From Bryopsis sp. KO-2023 (taxonomy: Eukaryota; Chlorophyta; Ulvophyceae; Bryopsidales; Bryopsidaceae), in assembly GCA_030272585.1 (NCBI GenBank), contig BSYQ01000005.1, forward strand, positions 4,867,501-4,931,500: a stretch of DNA of 64,000 nucleotides. Reading direction: 5' to 3'. A program made the translations under genes and the position numbers. Below are positions 9,314 to 21,594 of this stretch, piece after piece. The notes below the pieces were generated by a model. The model saw only the letters and a program-made list of their open reading frames with translations. It was not told the origin of the DNA and made no database searches. How positions within the stretch are numbered: position 1 is the first letter of the stretch; every line of letters starts with the position of its first letter.

Positions 9314-12281
9314 ATGATCGCAACCAGAATGTTACGTTCGATCACACGCACCTGCGAATTAAATAGGTCCCTTCTTGCCATCCGTCAGTACCGCTCTTCT
9401 GAAGGTAGATGCAGCAAGCGGGTTCAACAGATGGAATCAAATCCCAGTCTTGCCAACCGCCAGATCATCACAATGGAGATGTGCTCCCATTAGAAATGAT
9501 GTTCTTTGTGAACATGGTGTAGGCAGTATGCAATGCCCATTGCTGTTTCGCTATTTCTTCATCTTCTTTTGCACCTTTCTTTAAATATGTCGTTTTGGCC
9601 ATATACCCCTATGTTCCAGCAATATCTTACAGAGTTAGTGTTCACCTCACCTCTCTACCTACCTTACAGAGTTGGAGGGGAAGCCCAATTCTGGTCCAGA
9701 TGTGGTTAATGTTGGGGGGGTAGCTTTGATGACATTGCCTGAATCGCGCTGGGGACCCGAGCTCAGAATTTCCAGCCGTAAGCATGAACTCCCGCATGAA
9801 CACAAAGCAGGATGTCAACCAATCTACCTTATCACTGTCCTGTCTGTTTCTTTGTTTGAAAAGCACTGGAGGGAAATCCACTTTTAAAAAACAAGCAACA
9901 CATACATGTCACAATGAGAATAAAGTGTGAACTGCCTCCTGGGCAGTGAAAACGCTATTTTTTTAAGATACCTTTCTCAGAAATACCTTCTCTGTGCTGG
10001 TTGGATGTACTGGAGTCATGCTTATTGGTAATGTGGCCTTGCAAATCAATGCCCCCCGATGTTTGCTGGAATAGCGCCAAGCATGATCTCAGATTTTGAA
10101 AGAAAGAAGCAAACAAACGACAAGCTCAATACTTTTCATAATCTTCTTCTGAGAAAAGAGGGCGTTTGCCAGTTATCAGGGGTGTAGGTGACAAAGACTT
10201 GGCTGTTGCTCGAATGGCTTTCTCCAAACACAATGACAGACCGCGGCTGGATGAGGCAAGTGTGGGGTCTGTTCGATGTGGTGCTCCATGCTCTTCAAAC
10301 TGAGAATGTACATCAGCTGGTCAGAACAGCGATGTTTCGTGGAAATTTGCTGAGGGCATCTTCCCTGATTCTGATGTCTGCCGCATTCGTTTCATTTCAC
10401 CTTCTTTTGCCAGTGGGGTGGGTTGATTGAAATTTTGGTGGTGTATATGGTCCAGATGATCAAAAATATCGGTGATTCCATCGTAGCTGTGTCCTCAAGC
10501 TTGTTGCATCCTGACAGATGTGTGGTGGATGAATATAAAAAGAAACTGTGGAAGCAAGGGCATAACTTTGACCTGGCGGCACCCTCTCAAGATCTGATCA
10601 AATTCATTTCCAAGAAGGGCATCACCCCTGTGATCGTCCCTGAATCAGAATTCCCCCTAACAGATGAGATTTTTAACCGAAATGGGATCCGGGCTGCCAC
10701 ACTAGGAGTCAGACAATCAACGAATTCTGTGTTGATGGTTTCCCCGAATGCTTTCGGGTTCAATGAAGAAGCTGCAGAAGACAACACGTTTATGAATGTG
10801 TCGATGGAGGGGGATGTGTGTGAAAGAGCATTGAAAGAATTCAAGGGGCTCCATCACGCCCTCACTGAGAAAGCTGGAATCCAGGTATTATACCTGTCTG
10901 AAACGTTCATTTTTTTGGATGGTAGATCTGCCTTGCAGTAGTCTTAATTTTTTTCTGTTGTTTCAGGTGCACCTCTTTGAGCACTCAGTGGAGCACAAAA
11001 CACCAGATGCTGTTTTCCCCAACAACTGGTTCACCACACACCAAGTCGGGGAGGCATTTGGGACCTTAAAAAGAGGGCGCATGGTTCTCTACCCCCTCAA
11101 GGTGACATTTTCAGCCAAAACAACTACTGCTCTTTTGATCTTCACAATCACAAGGCCCTCTGCCCCCTCCGCCCACTCCCTTTCTTAAATGTTTTTCTGA
11201 AACTTTTTGAGCCACAATGGAGAGGTTATGTTGGTCAATTTCAAGGGCTGAGGTTGCTTTGAGAATCTATTCAGATGACCGTGTGTATACCTTTGTTTAC
11301 CTGATGTTTTCTGACGTGCCAATAGTTCAAATCATCATTCCTCATCACTTGCGCATGTTCTAGTGTCCCAATAGGAGAAGGGAGCGTCGGTCCGATATCA
11401 TCCGCTACCTGAGTTGGTACATGGGATACCTTGCCCTGGCTGATCATGAAACCCAATTGGGATGGACCAAAAGGGAGCAAGAGAGGTTGTTCAAGGAGGA
11501 AGAACAAGGGAGGTACTTTGAGGGGACGGGCGCAATGGTTCTTGATCGAGTGAATGGAGTGGTGTACGTGGCTGCATCCGAGAGGGCCGATCTAGGCTTG
11601 GCTGAGGATTGGGCAGACAATATGGGGTACAAGGAAGTGGTATCTTTCAGGGCGACAGATGGGAATGGATATCCCATCTACCACACTAATGTGATGATGG
11701 CCATAGGGACAGATTTCGCTGTGGTGTGTTCAGAATCTGTTGCGGATGAGTCAGAGAGACAGAACCTGTTGGTAAGTTTGCAGACTCTTCAGACTCTTGA
11801 TGTTGTGGGATTGCTGCTGTCAGCACTAAAGTGTGAATGGTTGTTTAATTTACATTGTGCAAACTTGCTCAACGAAGGCTGTCCGCAACGAGGTGATTTA
11901 GCCCCACCAGAGTGTATGTTTATGATGACATAGGGAAAACATGTTTGCATTTGCCCCGTTGCTATCTACCTTACGGGGGTTGTGCAAACATGTTTTTTGA
12001 ATTAGCATATGTCTGTCATGCAGGCCAAGCTTTCCAGGCGGCACCATGTGATTGAGATCAGTCGTTCCCAGGTGGATGCATTTTGTGGGAACATTTTGGA
12101 ACTGATGGATGGGCGAGGGGTGCCAATCGTTGCGATGTCCACTCGAGCTTTGAATGCTTTTACTGATGATCAAAAGAAATCAATGCTTAAGAATGTGGCA
12201 GGTATTGTGGATTCACCCCTCGATACGATCGAAACGGTGGGTGGTGGTGGTGTGCGGTGCACTCTTGCAGAGTTGTTTTAG
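9314..12281 (+). CDS. CtlX/DDAH-like guanidino-group hydrolase, probably organellar, about 478 aa
   Basis: Exons 9314-9404, 10188-10261, 10414-10884, 10967-11101, 11364-11771 and 12024-12281. The C-terminal 300 residues match the amidinotransferase-fold family that includes citrulline-utilisation hydrolase CtlX and eukaryotic DDAH-like proteins. Seen in order: STNSVLMVSPNAFGFNE, VFPNNWFTTH, RMVLYPLKCPNRRRERR, YFEGTGAMVLDR, IYHTNVMMAIG and TVGGGGVRCTLAELF. The likely catalytic set is Glu310, His364 and Cys472, numbered on this model. Members cleave C-N bonds of citrulline or methylated arginine; the exact substrate cannot be read from sequence. The first 30 residues (MIATRMLRSITRTCELNR) look like a mitochondrial presequence. 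About 110 residues between leader and hydrolase are an extra region I do not recognise. The junction between exons 2 and 3 is the weakest part. Confidence 0.82.
11839..11906 (+). repeat. Dispersed ~65-bp repeat, copy 1 (intron)
   Basis: The core reads GTTTAATTTACATT, then CAAACTTGCTCAACGAAGGC, then CAACGAGGTGATTTAGCCC. It lies in the last intron of the CtlX-like gene, in sense orientation. Related copies lie at 15021, 30184 and 52245. Confidence 0.7.
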
Positions 12282-13299
12282 ATTTTACTATAGAGATAGG
12301 CAGGTGTTTACGTAGCGACAGTTTGATCCCATCGATGAAATAGTGATTGAACAGGTTGAAGAGGGGTCGATCCAGCTGAGTAAATGTCTCTTTAGGGGGA
12401 GCGAGCTGGCACTTGAATGTCATGCCATGGTCAATGATAGGCTATGTTTAGGGAAGGAAATGCTAGGAAAAACTCTTTGAATTCCTGACCTGCAGCTGCA
12501 GAAGCTTTTATGAAAACCTGGTGGTAGATCTCTACATGGGATTTTGGTAGATGCAGATGGGGCTCTTCGAATCCAAACTATTTTTTGTTTTGTATAACTA
12601 TGTGTAATCATTAGTACAATAGCTACAGTTCCTGTACGATATTCACCTGACTGGCAAGCCATGAGTCACACTACCAGTACAACAGAACAGGCTCGGTGTG
12701 AGGGGTGACAGAAAAAGAGTGATATTAGTGAATAATCTCTCTCAAAGCAGATTAGACTGATTCCCGCTCTTCTCAGATTCGACATTGTTCATGTGTCAGA
12801 CAGCATGGGGATGTGATGTCGAATGACATGTTGTCAGAGGTGGTAAGAGAGATGGATTAGTAATTATGCCTTGAGGAGCAGAGGAAAACAGATGACCAGG
12901 ATGAGCTTTGTTTTTTTTCTTTTCTGATGTTGCTCCACACTATTGGACGAAGTGTTTTCCAAAACACTTTTTCTGCAGTGGACACAAGATCAACCTCGCT
13001 ACTTTGAGAAAAAATTGTTTCGTATGAAGCTATCTTACGACGTGAACCCAAGTCGAGCTAAGGAAGCAAAATTGTTGCATCAATTTTCCCCCATCCGGTA
13101 GAATTACGTCCATCGAAGCACAATCGTAGGTGCAGCTTGTCGAGCTGAACAAACAAACTTAACAGATAAAAAGTTCGTGAATCCTGATGAGAACTGTACT
13201 TAGACATTTGGCGTATTCGTCCCACATGGCCTCTCCATGCATGGAATCCGTCGATCGAACAAAGATTAACACATGCCCCACAACATGCAAGCACTTTCG
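12282..13299. other. Intergenic, no feature seen
   Basis: This gap lies between the convergent 3' ends of the CtlX-like and PUS1-like genes. Only short open frames are present and none has good splice partners. Confidence 0.5.
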
Positions 13300-16200
13300 T
13301 CAGGGTCCTCTCCTGAAACGTAAATTTATTCGGCTGACGACTTGCCCAAGCCAAACCCCTATCGACCATGATGTACCATTGCCCTCTCGGCCATTCGTGT
13401 TTTCCTTAGCCTCTTCTTTCAAATCATGAGGTTTCCTCCTTCGGAGCCCAGCTTCCTGTTTCCGCTTCGCACGATTCTCCCTTTGGATTTGCCAATACGT
13501 TGCTTTGTCGATACCCCTCTCCTCGAACGACTTGATTTTTTCCTCCCGGGCTTTAGTGTGTTTTGAATGCCACAGGGAAAATTCCTCCATCGAGGCCGAC
13601 ACATCGTGCATGCCTTCATTGTATGAAAAGAGGTACAAGGTCTTCGACCATTTTCCCCACTCCGGCTTCTCCAATAATGCATTGATGGCCGGAAGCAGAA
13701 CCTACCCCAATTATGGCACTAGACGTTATCTCAATCGTACCAAATTTCCAGGAAAAAACAATGAAACCTTACACGTGAGAAGGAATTTATGTTCAAACAG
13801 TCTGACTAGAAGGGGAAAGCAGAGAGGGAACTGTGAGCCCCATTGTTTACACCACAAGATTTTTCTCCCTCCAGCGGTGCCTAAAGATGGACTCTCACTC
13901 TTTCTCTACTTCCGTGTTTACAGGGCAACACCGTGATTCTCAGATGAGCCCTAAGGATACAGAAGAAAATCGACGGTCGGCAAGCAGCCCATCGCAAACT
14001 ATTTCTGACACCTATTTTTTTACAACTGGATCTTTACTCTTTCGACCTCGCATAAAAACAAGCGATGAATAAAACTAGTAAGCAATAAGCAGATAGAATC
14101 AGGAGGAGGCAAGCACCTACGGAAAACCTTCAAAACTCATTCGAAAAAACATGGCACTCACTTGTTCATTGAACACTGCTTGTCTTTTCATCCCTTCACT
14201 TTGAACTGTCAGCTCGGACCCAGACCATTTTGACACTTTCGCGGGGCTGGTTCCTAACCCAGGAAATGGCCTGAATCTGCTGCTGGATAACATGAGGGGA
14301 TGGGGGGGTGCCAGCGATAAATTCACCCGAATGGAGGCATTCAGTGTGGCCTCCAGCACAGAGAAAGATATATAGCCTCTCGCCACACACACTGCCGTCG
14401 AAATCATGTATCGAATTTGGTGCAACATGAATGACATGCCGACGACCTCCACGCAGACAGCCCGAACACCACCTGGAAAACAGGAGAGTTCAACTCACTT
14501 TTGGCATTCAGAAAAAGCAAAAAAAGGACGAGGGATGTTAGTGAGAGGTGGCACTGGGATTCTGTGATTCTATTACTTTTATTTTTTTTATTCTTTTTTG
14601 GCAACAAAGAGACGGGATACGTGAGTAATCGTATTTTTTTTTCAACCTGGGATGACAGGGTGAGGATCGGATGCAGTAAATCCACGAAGCTCCCTGTAAT
14701 GTGCAGGGACCACAACATCGCCATCTCTTTCAGCAGCTTTGATTTCTTTGAATTCGAAGTTCCAGTATCTGAATCGGCCAGTGCGAATTTCCTCTGGCGT
14801 CAGTGCACCCCACGCTATCTTTTCAAGATCATCCGGTCCAGCCCCTTGACCATCCTTCGAATCCCTCCCCTCATTTTCGTCCGAGTCTTCGTCCAGAGTG
14901 GCTTTTTTTCGCCGGGATTTGGTTTTCGTTTTCGCTTGTTGTTCAGAATTGTCCTCTGTTGGCTGAAGTACAAAAAAAAAAAACACGACTCACTTTGCCT
15001 GAATGAATGAATGAATGAATGTTTAAATTACATTAGGCAAACTTGCCCAACGAAGGTGATTTAGCCTGAAGGAAGTTATTTATTGGCCTAATCAAAAATG
15101 GGAAATGAATTCGCAAACTTGGGGAAAGGAGTGGTGCACTCGACTGCTTTGGCAAAAAAAAAGTACAAATTTAAGCAAACATCTAGATATAAGAAAATAC
15201 CGCATTAATTGCCAACAAAAATGAACATATAACACACACACACATAGAAACAAGGGAACTGGAAAAAACAAACATAATCTGCAAAATGCAAAGGGTGTGA
15301 AAAAACACCGCAAATTGATCCACAGTCGAGAAAGGTAAAGAAAGTTGAGAACACAAAACAAAATCCACTGACCAAAATCCCGCACGTCGCCCACCCTTCT
15401 ATCCAATTTACTTTTCGCCGGAGCTACCCAATCCTTGTCCGGCCCCCTGAACGAATCAATCGGATTGTTCCTATATTTTTTCATCTTTGTGTAGTTATGG
15501 AAAGGATGTCGACCCTCCAACATGGCCAATGCTTTTCTGAACCTTTCCAAAGCTTCCGTCTCTTTCGCACTTCCTGGGGCAATATCTTGCTGCCCGGTCA
15601 AGGCAAACACCGGCAGGTGATACCTGTAAGTTCTTTCGAAGCAGAAATGCCTGGCTCGGAAATGCTTATTCACTCTTTGGACGGAAAACACGGTGATTTG
15701 GGGTGGTAAATGTTTCGTAATTTCCTGGGCTAGACCGACGCCCTCTGGATCCGACTCATATCGGCCCTCGTCCATAATCACTTTCAAAGCAACCACCTGA
15801 ATTAAAAAAAAAAAAAAAAAAACACTTCCGCTTCTCACCACAGTCAATGCATCCCATTGATTTCAGCAGTCCATCCTGATCAGCTTGGTCCGAACGTTAT
15901 TTCCCATTTTTTTTTTCTTCTGAAAATTGCAATTCTTAAGTTTTCTCAATTTATTTACCGTGGCCAGCGAATGCACCCCTTTGTCGGTTCTGCTGCTCCT
16001 TGACCATTTGACTTTCTCGAGATCCCCCTGGTTGCAGTCAGAAATTAGTCCAGCTTGGTGAATCGCCTGGATGAGATCAGCCTCGATCGTCTTGACGTGC
16101 TCTTGTTTGCTGAATTGCAGTCCTGGAGATCGCCACCACAAAGATTTAAAAATAAAAATGATTTTTTTTTCGACAAGGCACCCACATAGCACGTAACACA

Positions 16201-16921
16201 TCTATTTATAGTAACACATGAGATCTTGTGGAGAGCTCCAGAAAGAGGCTAGAGTGGCGTCTTTCAGGGATCGGCTTTCCAGGGCTGAAACTTTAACTAG
16301 CAGTATTTTTACTGTGGTTCCAGATTTTGCTCGATGATGATGTTATTATTACTTTCCCACCCGGCCCACCCAACATTTATTCTCGATTCTTAACTTATTC
16401 GGTGATCGGGCCATGGATGCAAAAACTCATTTGTAGGCACTTCATGTACATTATTATTTTTTTTTCATCTTATGCTGGTCATCAAAAACTTGACCTCCAA
16501 ATAATGAACACGAAACGAAAAATTAATTTAGTGGGCAAGATACTTCATATATTGACTAACATGTCTCACATGTTATTGGAAAAGAAAAAATATGATTGAC
16601 TTGTGTGAGGTGGTGAACTTTTTTTTCTAACTTTTCGAGTCAAGTACCGGCTTGGTACGTCGCAGAGAGCCCTTTCTTTTCCTCACCTTGATAATCTGTA
16701 CCAACATAACCCACGTGCATCGCAACCTTCCTCTTGACAAGTTCGGGCGACTCATATCGCCCTCCTTTGCCAACTCCGTCCCCGTCCATTGTGAAGGATG
16801 CGATTGCGAAGTTGTGGTGGCGGCTGCGCGTCCAGCGGCTTGTTGTGAGCTTACACCGAAGGCCAGAATGGAGGGGCTGCCGAACGTTCACCTTTTGCCA
16901 GCGTGCGAGAGCGGAGGCCAT
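13300..16921 (-). CDS. PUS1: tRNA pseudouridine synthase, TruA/PUS1 family, 614 aa
   Basis: Six exons: 16687-16921, 15959-16122, 15373-15796, 14647-14955, 14162-14472 and 13300-13701. All phases agree. The enzyme isomerises uridine to pseudouridine in tRNA. Hallmarks are [19 protein letters not shown], the catalytic loop [16 protein letters not shown] with Asp125, [30 protein letters not shown] and the late motif [17 protein letters not shown]. The first 55 residues are Arg-rich without acids, suggesting mitochondrial or plastid targeting. An acidic and Lys-rich insert ([20 protein letters not shown]) sits before the last motif, as in eukaryotic PUS1 proteins. The C terminus carries a charged tail. 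Two splice choices are less certain: the acceptor at 14955 and the GTTGAA donor after 14647. Confidence 0.92.
15021..15070 (+). repeat. Dispersed ~65-bp repeat, copy 2 (intron)
   Basis: Short copy with GTTTAAATTACATT, CAAACTTGCCCAACGAAGG and TGATTTAGCCTGAA. It lacks the GTCCGCAACGAGG middle. It follows a GAATGAATG tandem run, lies in a PUS1 intron and is antisense to that gene. Confidence 0.65.
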
Positions 16922-17090
16922 TCCACGGCGCCAGAAATCACACTGTTTGTTTGGGATTTGTTTGGCGGTGTTGCTCACGTTGGGATGGTGAGTCAGCTAC
17001 AGCATCAATTCAGCTCTTGACTCAAGAGTCTTGAGTGAAAACAAACAAACAAGCATCAATTACAGTCTTCAGTGATGACTGTCGAAATCA
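16922..17090. promoter_or_regulatory. Presumed PUS1 upstream region
   Basis: This is the sequence immediately 5' of the minus-strand PUS1 start at 16921. No specific promoter motif was recognised. A GCATCAATT direct repeat occurs at about 17002 and 17053. Confidence 0.3.
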
Positions 17091-17380
17091 AGGGCCACAA
17101 AAAGGGCCCAAAACGATTTTGCAAAAGATAATTTTTGGGCCACAAAAGGGTCACATCCACCCAAAGTTCAGTAGGATTGGGGCCACATCCAAGAAAACAA
17201 TCGACCATACCACAGAACTCATAACCAAGAGAGGCAAATCAGTGTCGTGTTCCAAACATTGTAAATCGTATCATTGGATTTGGGGCCACATTTTCATTTT
17301 TTCCCCTAACAAATTGGGCCACAAGAGGGCCACAACAACATGAAACACGCCACTTTTGGGCCAGTGAAATCGAAAAAAAA
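17091..17380. repeat. Diverged, inverted second copy of the TGGCCC-rich MITE
   Basis: It matches the reverse complement of 2781-3132 in block order: GGGCCACAAAA, CACATCCACCCAAAGTT, GGGTCACATCCAAGAAA-like, GGGGCCACATT, and near the end GGGCCAGTGAAAT. The CAGTGTATTTTTT termini and flanking duplication are not preserved, so this copy is older or truncated. It has no coding function. Confidence 0.65.
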
Positions 17381-17828
17381 CTAACTGCTCTTCACCTAAC
17401 ATAAATCATTGTGGTGTGGTTTCTAGCTTGTGATGAAAAGAATTCAGCTTTTCACTCTCAACATAAATCACTATGGTATGGTATCCAGATTGTGATACCC
17501 TCCCGGTTGCTGATGTTTTTTTCTTTTTTTCTTTTTCTCTTTTTTTCTTTTTTTTTTTGTGAGCCACCCCAGAAACAGATATAGAAAGATGTGTGATGTA
17601 GATGAAAGTAGGTCCTGTGTTGTGGAGTGAACTGGACAAAAAAAGGAGAAACAGTTGAATGCAATAAGTCCAATTACAGGGTTGGCCAACTGGAGGCCAG
17701 AATAATAATGAAGTCACCCTACCTACCCCTGCTTAATGTACAAGCCAATAAAAAAAAACAACCATTGCCTAATGTACAAGCCCCATACAATCACACAGCC
17801 GACTCCATAGTGTACGATGCACAAATGT
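17381..17828. other. 3' flank of the kinase gene, displaced by the transposon
   Basis: The sequence left of the hAT insertion is the original continuation of the kinase locus. On the minus strand it carries the kinase frame for 12 more codons, then TGA at 17791-17793. The rest is untranslated and contains a long CT-rich run at about 17510-17560. Confidence 0.55.
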
Positions 17829-18198
17829 GTCCAGACCAGTGTTGAGCGGATATCACTTTTGACCCCGTCAGACCGGATCCGGATATCTCCAGGCGGACTA
17901 TCCGCGGATAATGGCAATACCGGATATCCGTTGAACCCATTATCCACGGACCTGGATAATAGGTGGATAATTACAGGGTAATTGCCGGACCCGTATAATC
18001 ATAATTGATCATTTGTTGCGTGTTAAATCTTTGGTCGTAGTTGATTTTTGAAACACTTCAAACCAAACCAAACCAAACCAAAAATTACATGCTGAAACAC
18101 TTCAGTTCTTCTACAAGTATCGATTCCCACAACAGATTACAGCTTCAGCAAAAATGTTTCAGTTCATTTTCGGTTCTCCACCAGCCAAGAGACTGATC

Positions 18199-20985
18199 TC
18201 AAGTGTGATCGCGCGCGTAGTCGTCTTTATCCGATGAAAGGTCTTCCCAAAGTGATTCTTCACTCTCCATGTTTTTCACGAAATCATTGCCATAAACCGG
18301 CATAGTTTTGTTCTCTTCTTTCATGGCCTTGAGAGCGTCCAGTGCCTCCTCATCAGGGTAGTTCTTGTGAATGAACATGAGATCGTCGACCAGCTCCGCA
18401 GACGTGCGATTGCGCCGATGACGAGTGAGAATTCCGGCAATACTGAACACTCGTTCGCATTCAATCTGAGTTCCTTGCACACCATTTATTGCCTTGGAAA
18501 CCTCTGCAACTATTGGAAACATGCCGCAATTTCCCTTCCACCATTGTAAGCTGGAAAATCCTTTGTCCTTGCGATCGGGAACAGGATGCCTGCGGAAGCG
18601 CTCCAACTCTTGCGTGGCCATCGAAATGGCTGCGTCCCTGGCAATCCTCTCACTGTCTAACTCACCAGCATTTTCGGCAAACACATCGCTTCCGCTGCTG
18701 TCACAAGGTCTGGGTGCTGTAGCCCCACCGTCGCTTGTTACAGCTGTAATATCAACACCGCCGTCCCCAGCCTGATGCGATGTGAACCGCTCAGCGATGT
18801 CTGCTAGAAGAGGGATTAACAACATCGTGTCATACATCTCAATGACTGACTTTGCACGCCCTTTGTCGTTGATCAGCTTTGAGACAATCCTCATACTCTT
18901 GTACTTCGGGTCAAGCATGAGGCTCAGCATCGTGTGGCCCTTCCCGGCTGAGAAAGAAATCAAAGGAGATACCGATGGAAAGATAGTATCACGAACAACT
19001 TTGGTGACCCTCTTTCGTAGCTCACGAATTTCTTCTTTGAAGATTTCGTCGTCAAACTCTTCCAATTCCTGGAGTGGTGGCGGCTCATTCCTCAAGTTTA
19101 TAAATAACTCCGTCATGGTTGCCACCGCATCAGAAAGCAACCAATATTCTGACGCCCGGGTTTGCTGTTTGACAATGACTATGCATACTAGCTTGAGAAC
19201 GTCGCAAACGGCGTTGACGACCATCCATTGATTTCGACTGAGGCGACGATCTTGATACTTTGCCTCAACTAGGTCTGTGTAGAGCACATGCAAGCTCTTC
19301 CTTTTCCTCAAGCATTGCTCGAACATCGCCAAAGTCGATCCCATTCTGGTTTTCACTGGAGTGATCAACGTGATGGGGCTCTCATTGCACTTTTCCTGCG
19401 GGTGCACGCACGTGCAAGGTTAACGCGGAAACAATTGTGCGGCTTCTTTTTTTTCTCTTTCACGTTAACAAGGAGTGGGTACAACTGCGAACTAATGCAT
19501 ACGGTATGCAGCATACCTGTGCATTGTTCCAGAGCTGTCGACCCTTGCTACTTTTTTTGGTGTACGTGATTTGACTCTGAAGTTGTGTCTTCAACTCAAA
19601 AAACTTGATGGTGCTGAATCCATGATCGATTTGACTCTCTCTCTGTTGCTGCTTCGTGAAAACCTTGGACAGCGCCGTACTGATGAGATGGGCATAGCAC
19701 GTCCCATCAAATCTATTCAGAAGAGATGGGAGACTGTCCACAATATGGACACTTCCACTTTTTTGTTGGATATCATCGAGAGCTTTGATACAGCTCTGCA
19801 TATTGCTTCCTTGGTCTTTTGTTGATCCCAAAACTCGATTCGCAATGTTATACTTCACCAATAAAGCGTGTAATTCATTTGAAAGGCTACTGCCATCCGT
19901 GTGGTTAGCCTTCACCAAGCCAAGACATCGGTGGTACACCGCCCAATCATCGCCGATCCAATGAGCAATCATCGCGAACAAGTCTTCGGTTTTTCGGGAC
20001 ATCCACAAGTCGAACGTCAAGGAAATACTCCCGGCCACTTTCAGAATCGGGGCTACGTGCTCCCTATCGACCTTTTGACGCAATTCCTTCAACAGGACAT
20101 CTCGCACTCTCCGCCGTGATGGGAACACAAAGTTTGGATCGCAACGAAGAAGCATCTGCCTAAAGAAAGGTCCTTCGACGATGGATAGCGGCTGCAATTC
20201 TTTGACGATAAACAACAAAAGATCTTGAATGAATATTTGTTGTTGTTTTGAGTTTGCCTTGTATTTCCTCTTCTTGTGAAAAAACTGAGTGACTGTTGTT
20301 GCAAGGGCACTCTTCTGTGGCATTATGTTCTTCCGTTTCTTGTTTTCTCTCTCCGTTTCAAGAGATTTCATCCGCTTGAATATCTGCAACATTCGAGACA
20401 ATTGTAGTGTGTTGTTGGGTAAGGTGGCTAAGGTGCTAGACCATGGTCAGAGGTGTGGTGGATGCAGGTTTGAATCCCAGTTTATTTAGTGATGGTTGAA
20501 TTGAATGTTGCATTTCACGAGGGAAGAAATCAGTGAACACTTACGTCTCCGTGGGAACTGATTGCATGCTTTCGAATAGAGCCTGTTCCACTAGTGCTCT
20601 TGTACATTATGATTCCTCGGGGGGACCGTTGTTTTCCAAGAACGTCGTTCAGCGTTTTGATGTCTTTGCAACAGAATATGCACGCCAAACCTTCGACTTC
20701 AATGTCGTTCTCTTTTTTTTTTCCAAGGCTCCTGAAACATCCCCAAACTTCTGAGGTTCGATTCTGACGTTTCCACACAGCAGCTTGTGCTTCAATCAGT
20801 GCGACTTCCTCGTCCATTGAAGATTCCTGTGCCTCTTTCCCCTGTGACGCGCTTTGGTCGGCTCCATGCTGACCGCCAGCCTCCGTCAAGTCTACCTCTT
20901 CAGCAGGCTCATCGACAACACGTCCCCCTTCAGACTGGACCTCTGCCACAATCTCAATATTCGTTGCGTCTGCAGGAGCCGCCAT
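18199..20985 (-). CDS. hAT transposase, about 834 aa, three exons
   Basis: Exons 20545-20985, 19517-20383 and 18199-19395, all joined in phase 0. The donors are GAC|GTAAGT and CAG|GTATGC. The N terminus is acidic, then carries a BED-type zinc finger (CIFCC and RKHAISSHGD). The RNase-H-like core shows the three acidic residues in hAT context: SLTFDLWMS (Asp about 272), GSTKDQGSNM (Asp about 337) and ECERVFSIAG (Glu about 748). The C-terminal dimerisation block follows (TRHRRNRTSAELVDDLMFIH). No stop or frameshift was seen. The protein would cut and re-insert the flanking element. The start is the ATG at 20985, which lies at the edge of a 200-bp tandem repeat. Confidence 0.9.
20413..20490 (+). 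other. tRNA-like sequence (SINE head or tRNA pseudogene) in the transposase intron
   Basis: It contains TGGCTAAGGTG, a match to the tRNA internal A box, and 40-odd bases later GGTTTGAATCC, one base from the B-box consensus. The T-arm stem does not pair well, so it is not a functional tRNA. It lies in the first intron of the transposase, on the opposite strand. Confidence 0.35.
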
Positions 20986-21367
20986 CAACTCACACAGACT
21001 GTTGCTGCGACACTAGTCGCTCGCACTGCTGCCGTGTGTGAAGTGTGAAGGCCAAAGGAAAGCCAATTTGTGAGTCAAGAGTCGGGAGTCGAGAGGGGAG
21101 ATTGTTGTGTAGCGGAATGCGAATGTATTTGCGAATGAGTTATGCAGAAGTAGCGAGTCGTGCTTACGGTTACAAGAGCCGCCATCAACTCACAAAGACA
21201 GTTGCTGCGACACTGGTCGCTCGCACTGCTGCCGTGTGTGAAGTGTGAAGGCCAAAGGAAAGCCAATTTGTGAGTCAAGAGTCGGGAGTCGAGAGGGGAG
21301 ATTGTTGTGTAGCGCAATGCGAATGTATTTGCGAATGAGTTATGCAGAAGTAGCGAGTCGTGGTTAC
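20977..21367. repeat. Two tandem copies of a 200-bp unit at the transposase 5' end
   Basis: The sequence from about 20977 to 21176 recurs at 21177-21367 with few changes; GAGCCGCCATCAACTCACA starts both copies. The first copy contains the transposase ATG, so the second carries a decoy start. It is internal to the hAT element and probably promoter or leader sequence. Confidence 0.85.
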
Positions 21368-21594
21368 GCTTACAGTTGATCCATAGTTGCGGGGATAGAT
21401 TCTCGACCAGATTTTTTTCTCTATTAGGATATCCGGGATCCGCGCATTATCCGGGCTCCCGGATATTTGTACTTGGATTACCCGGGGATACGGATAAGAA
21501 GTGGATAATCTGAAACCTATTATCCACGGACACGGATAATTGCGGATCCCGGATACCCGGCCGGACATCCGGGTACTATTATCCGGGATTCGGA

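Noticed and set aside
9314..12281. Bacterial contamination or recent transfer suggested by CtlX similarity
   Set aside because: The gene has five introns and an organellar leader, and base composition matches its neighbours.
18367..19231. Plus-strand frames within the hAT element
   Set aside because: They are antisense shadows of the transposase exons.
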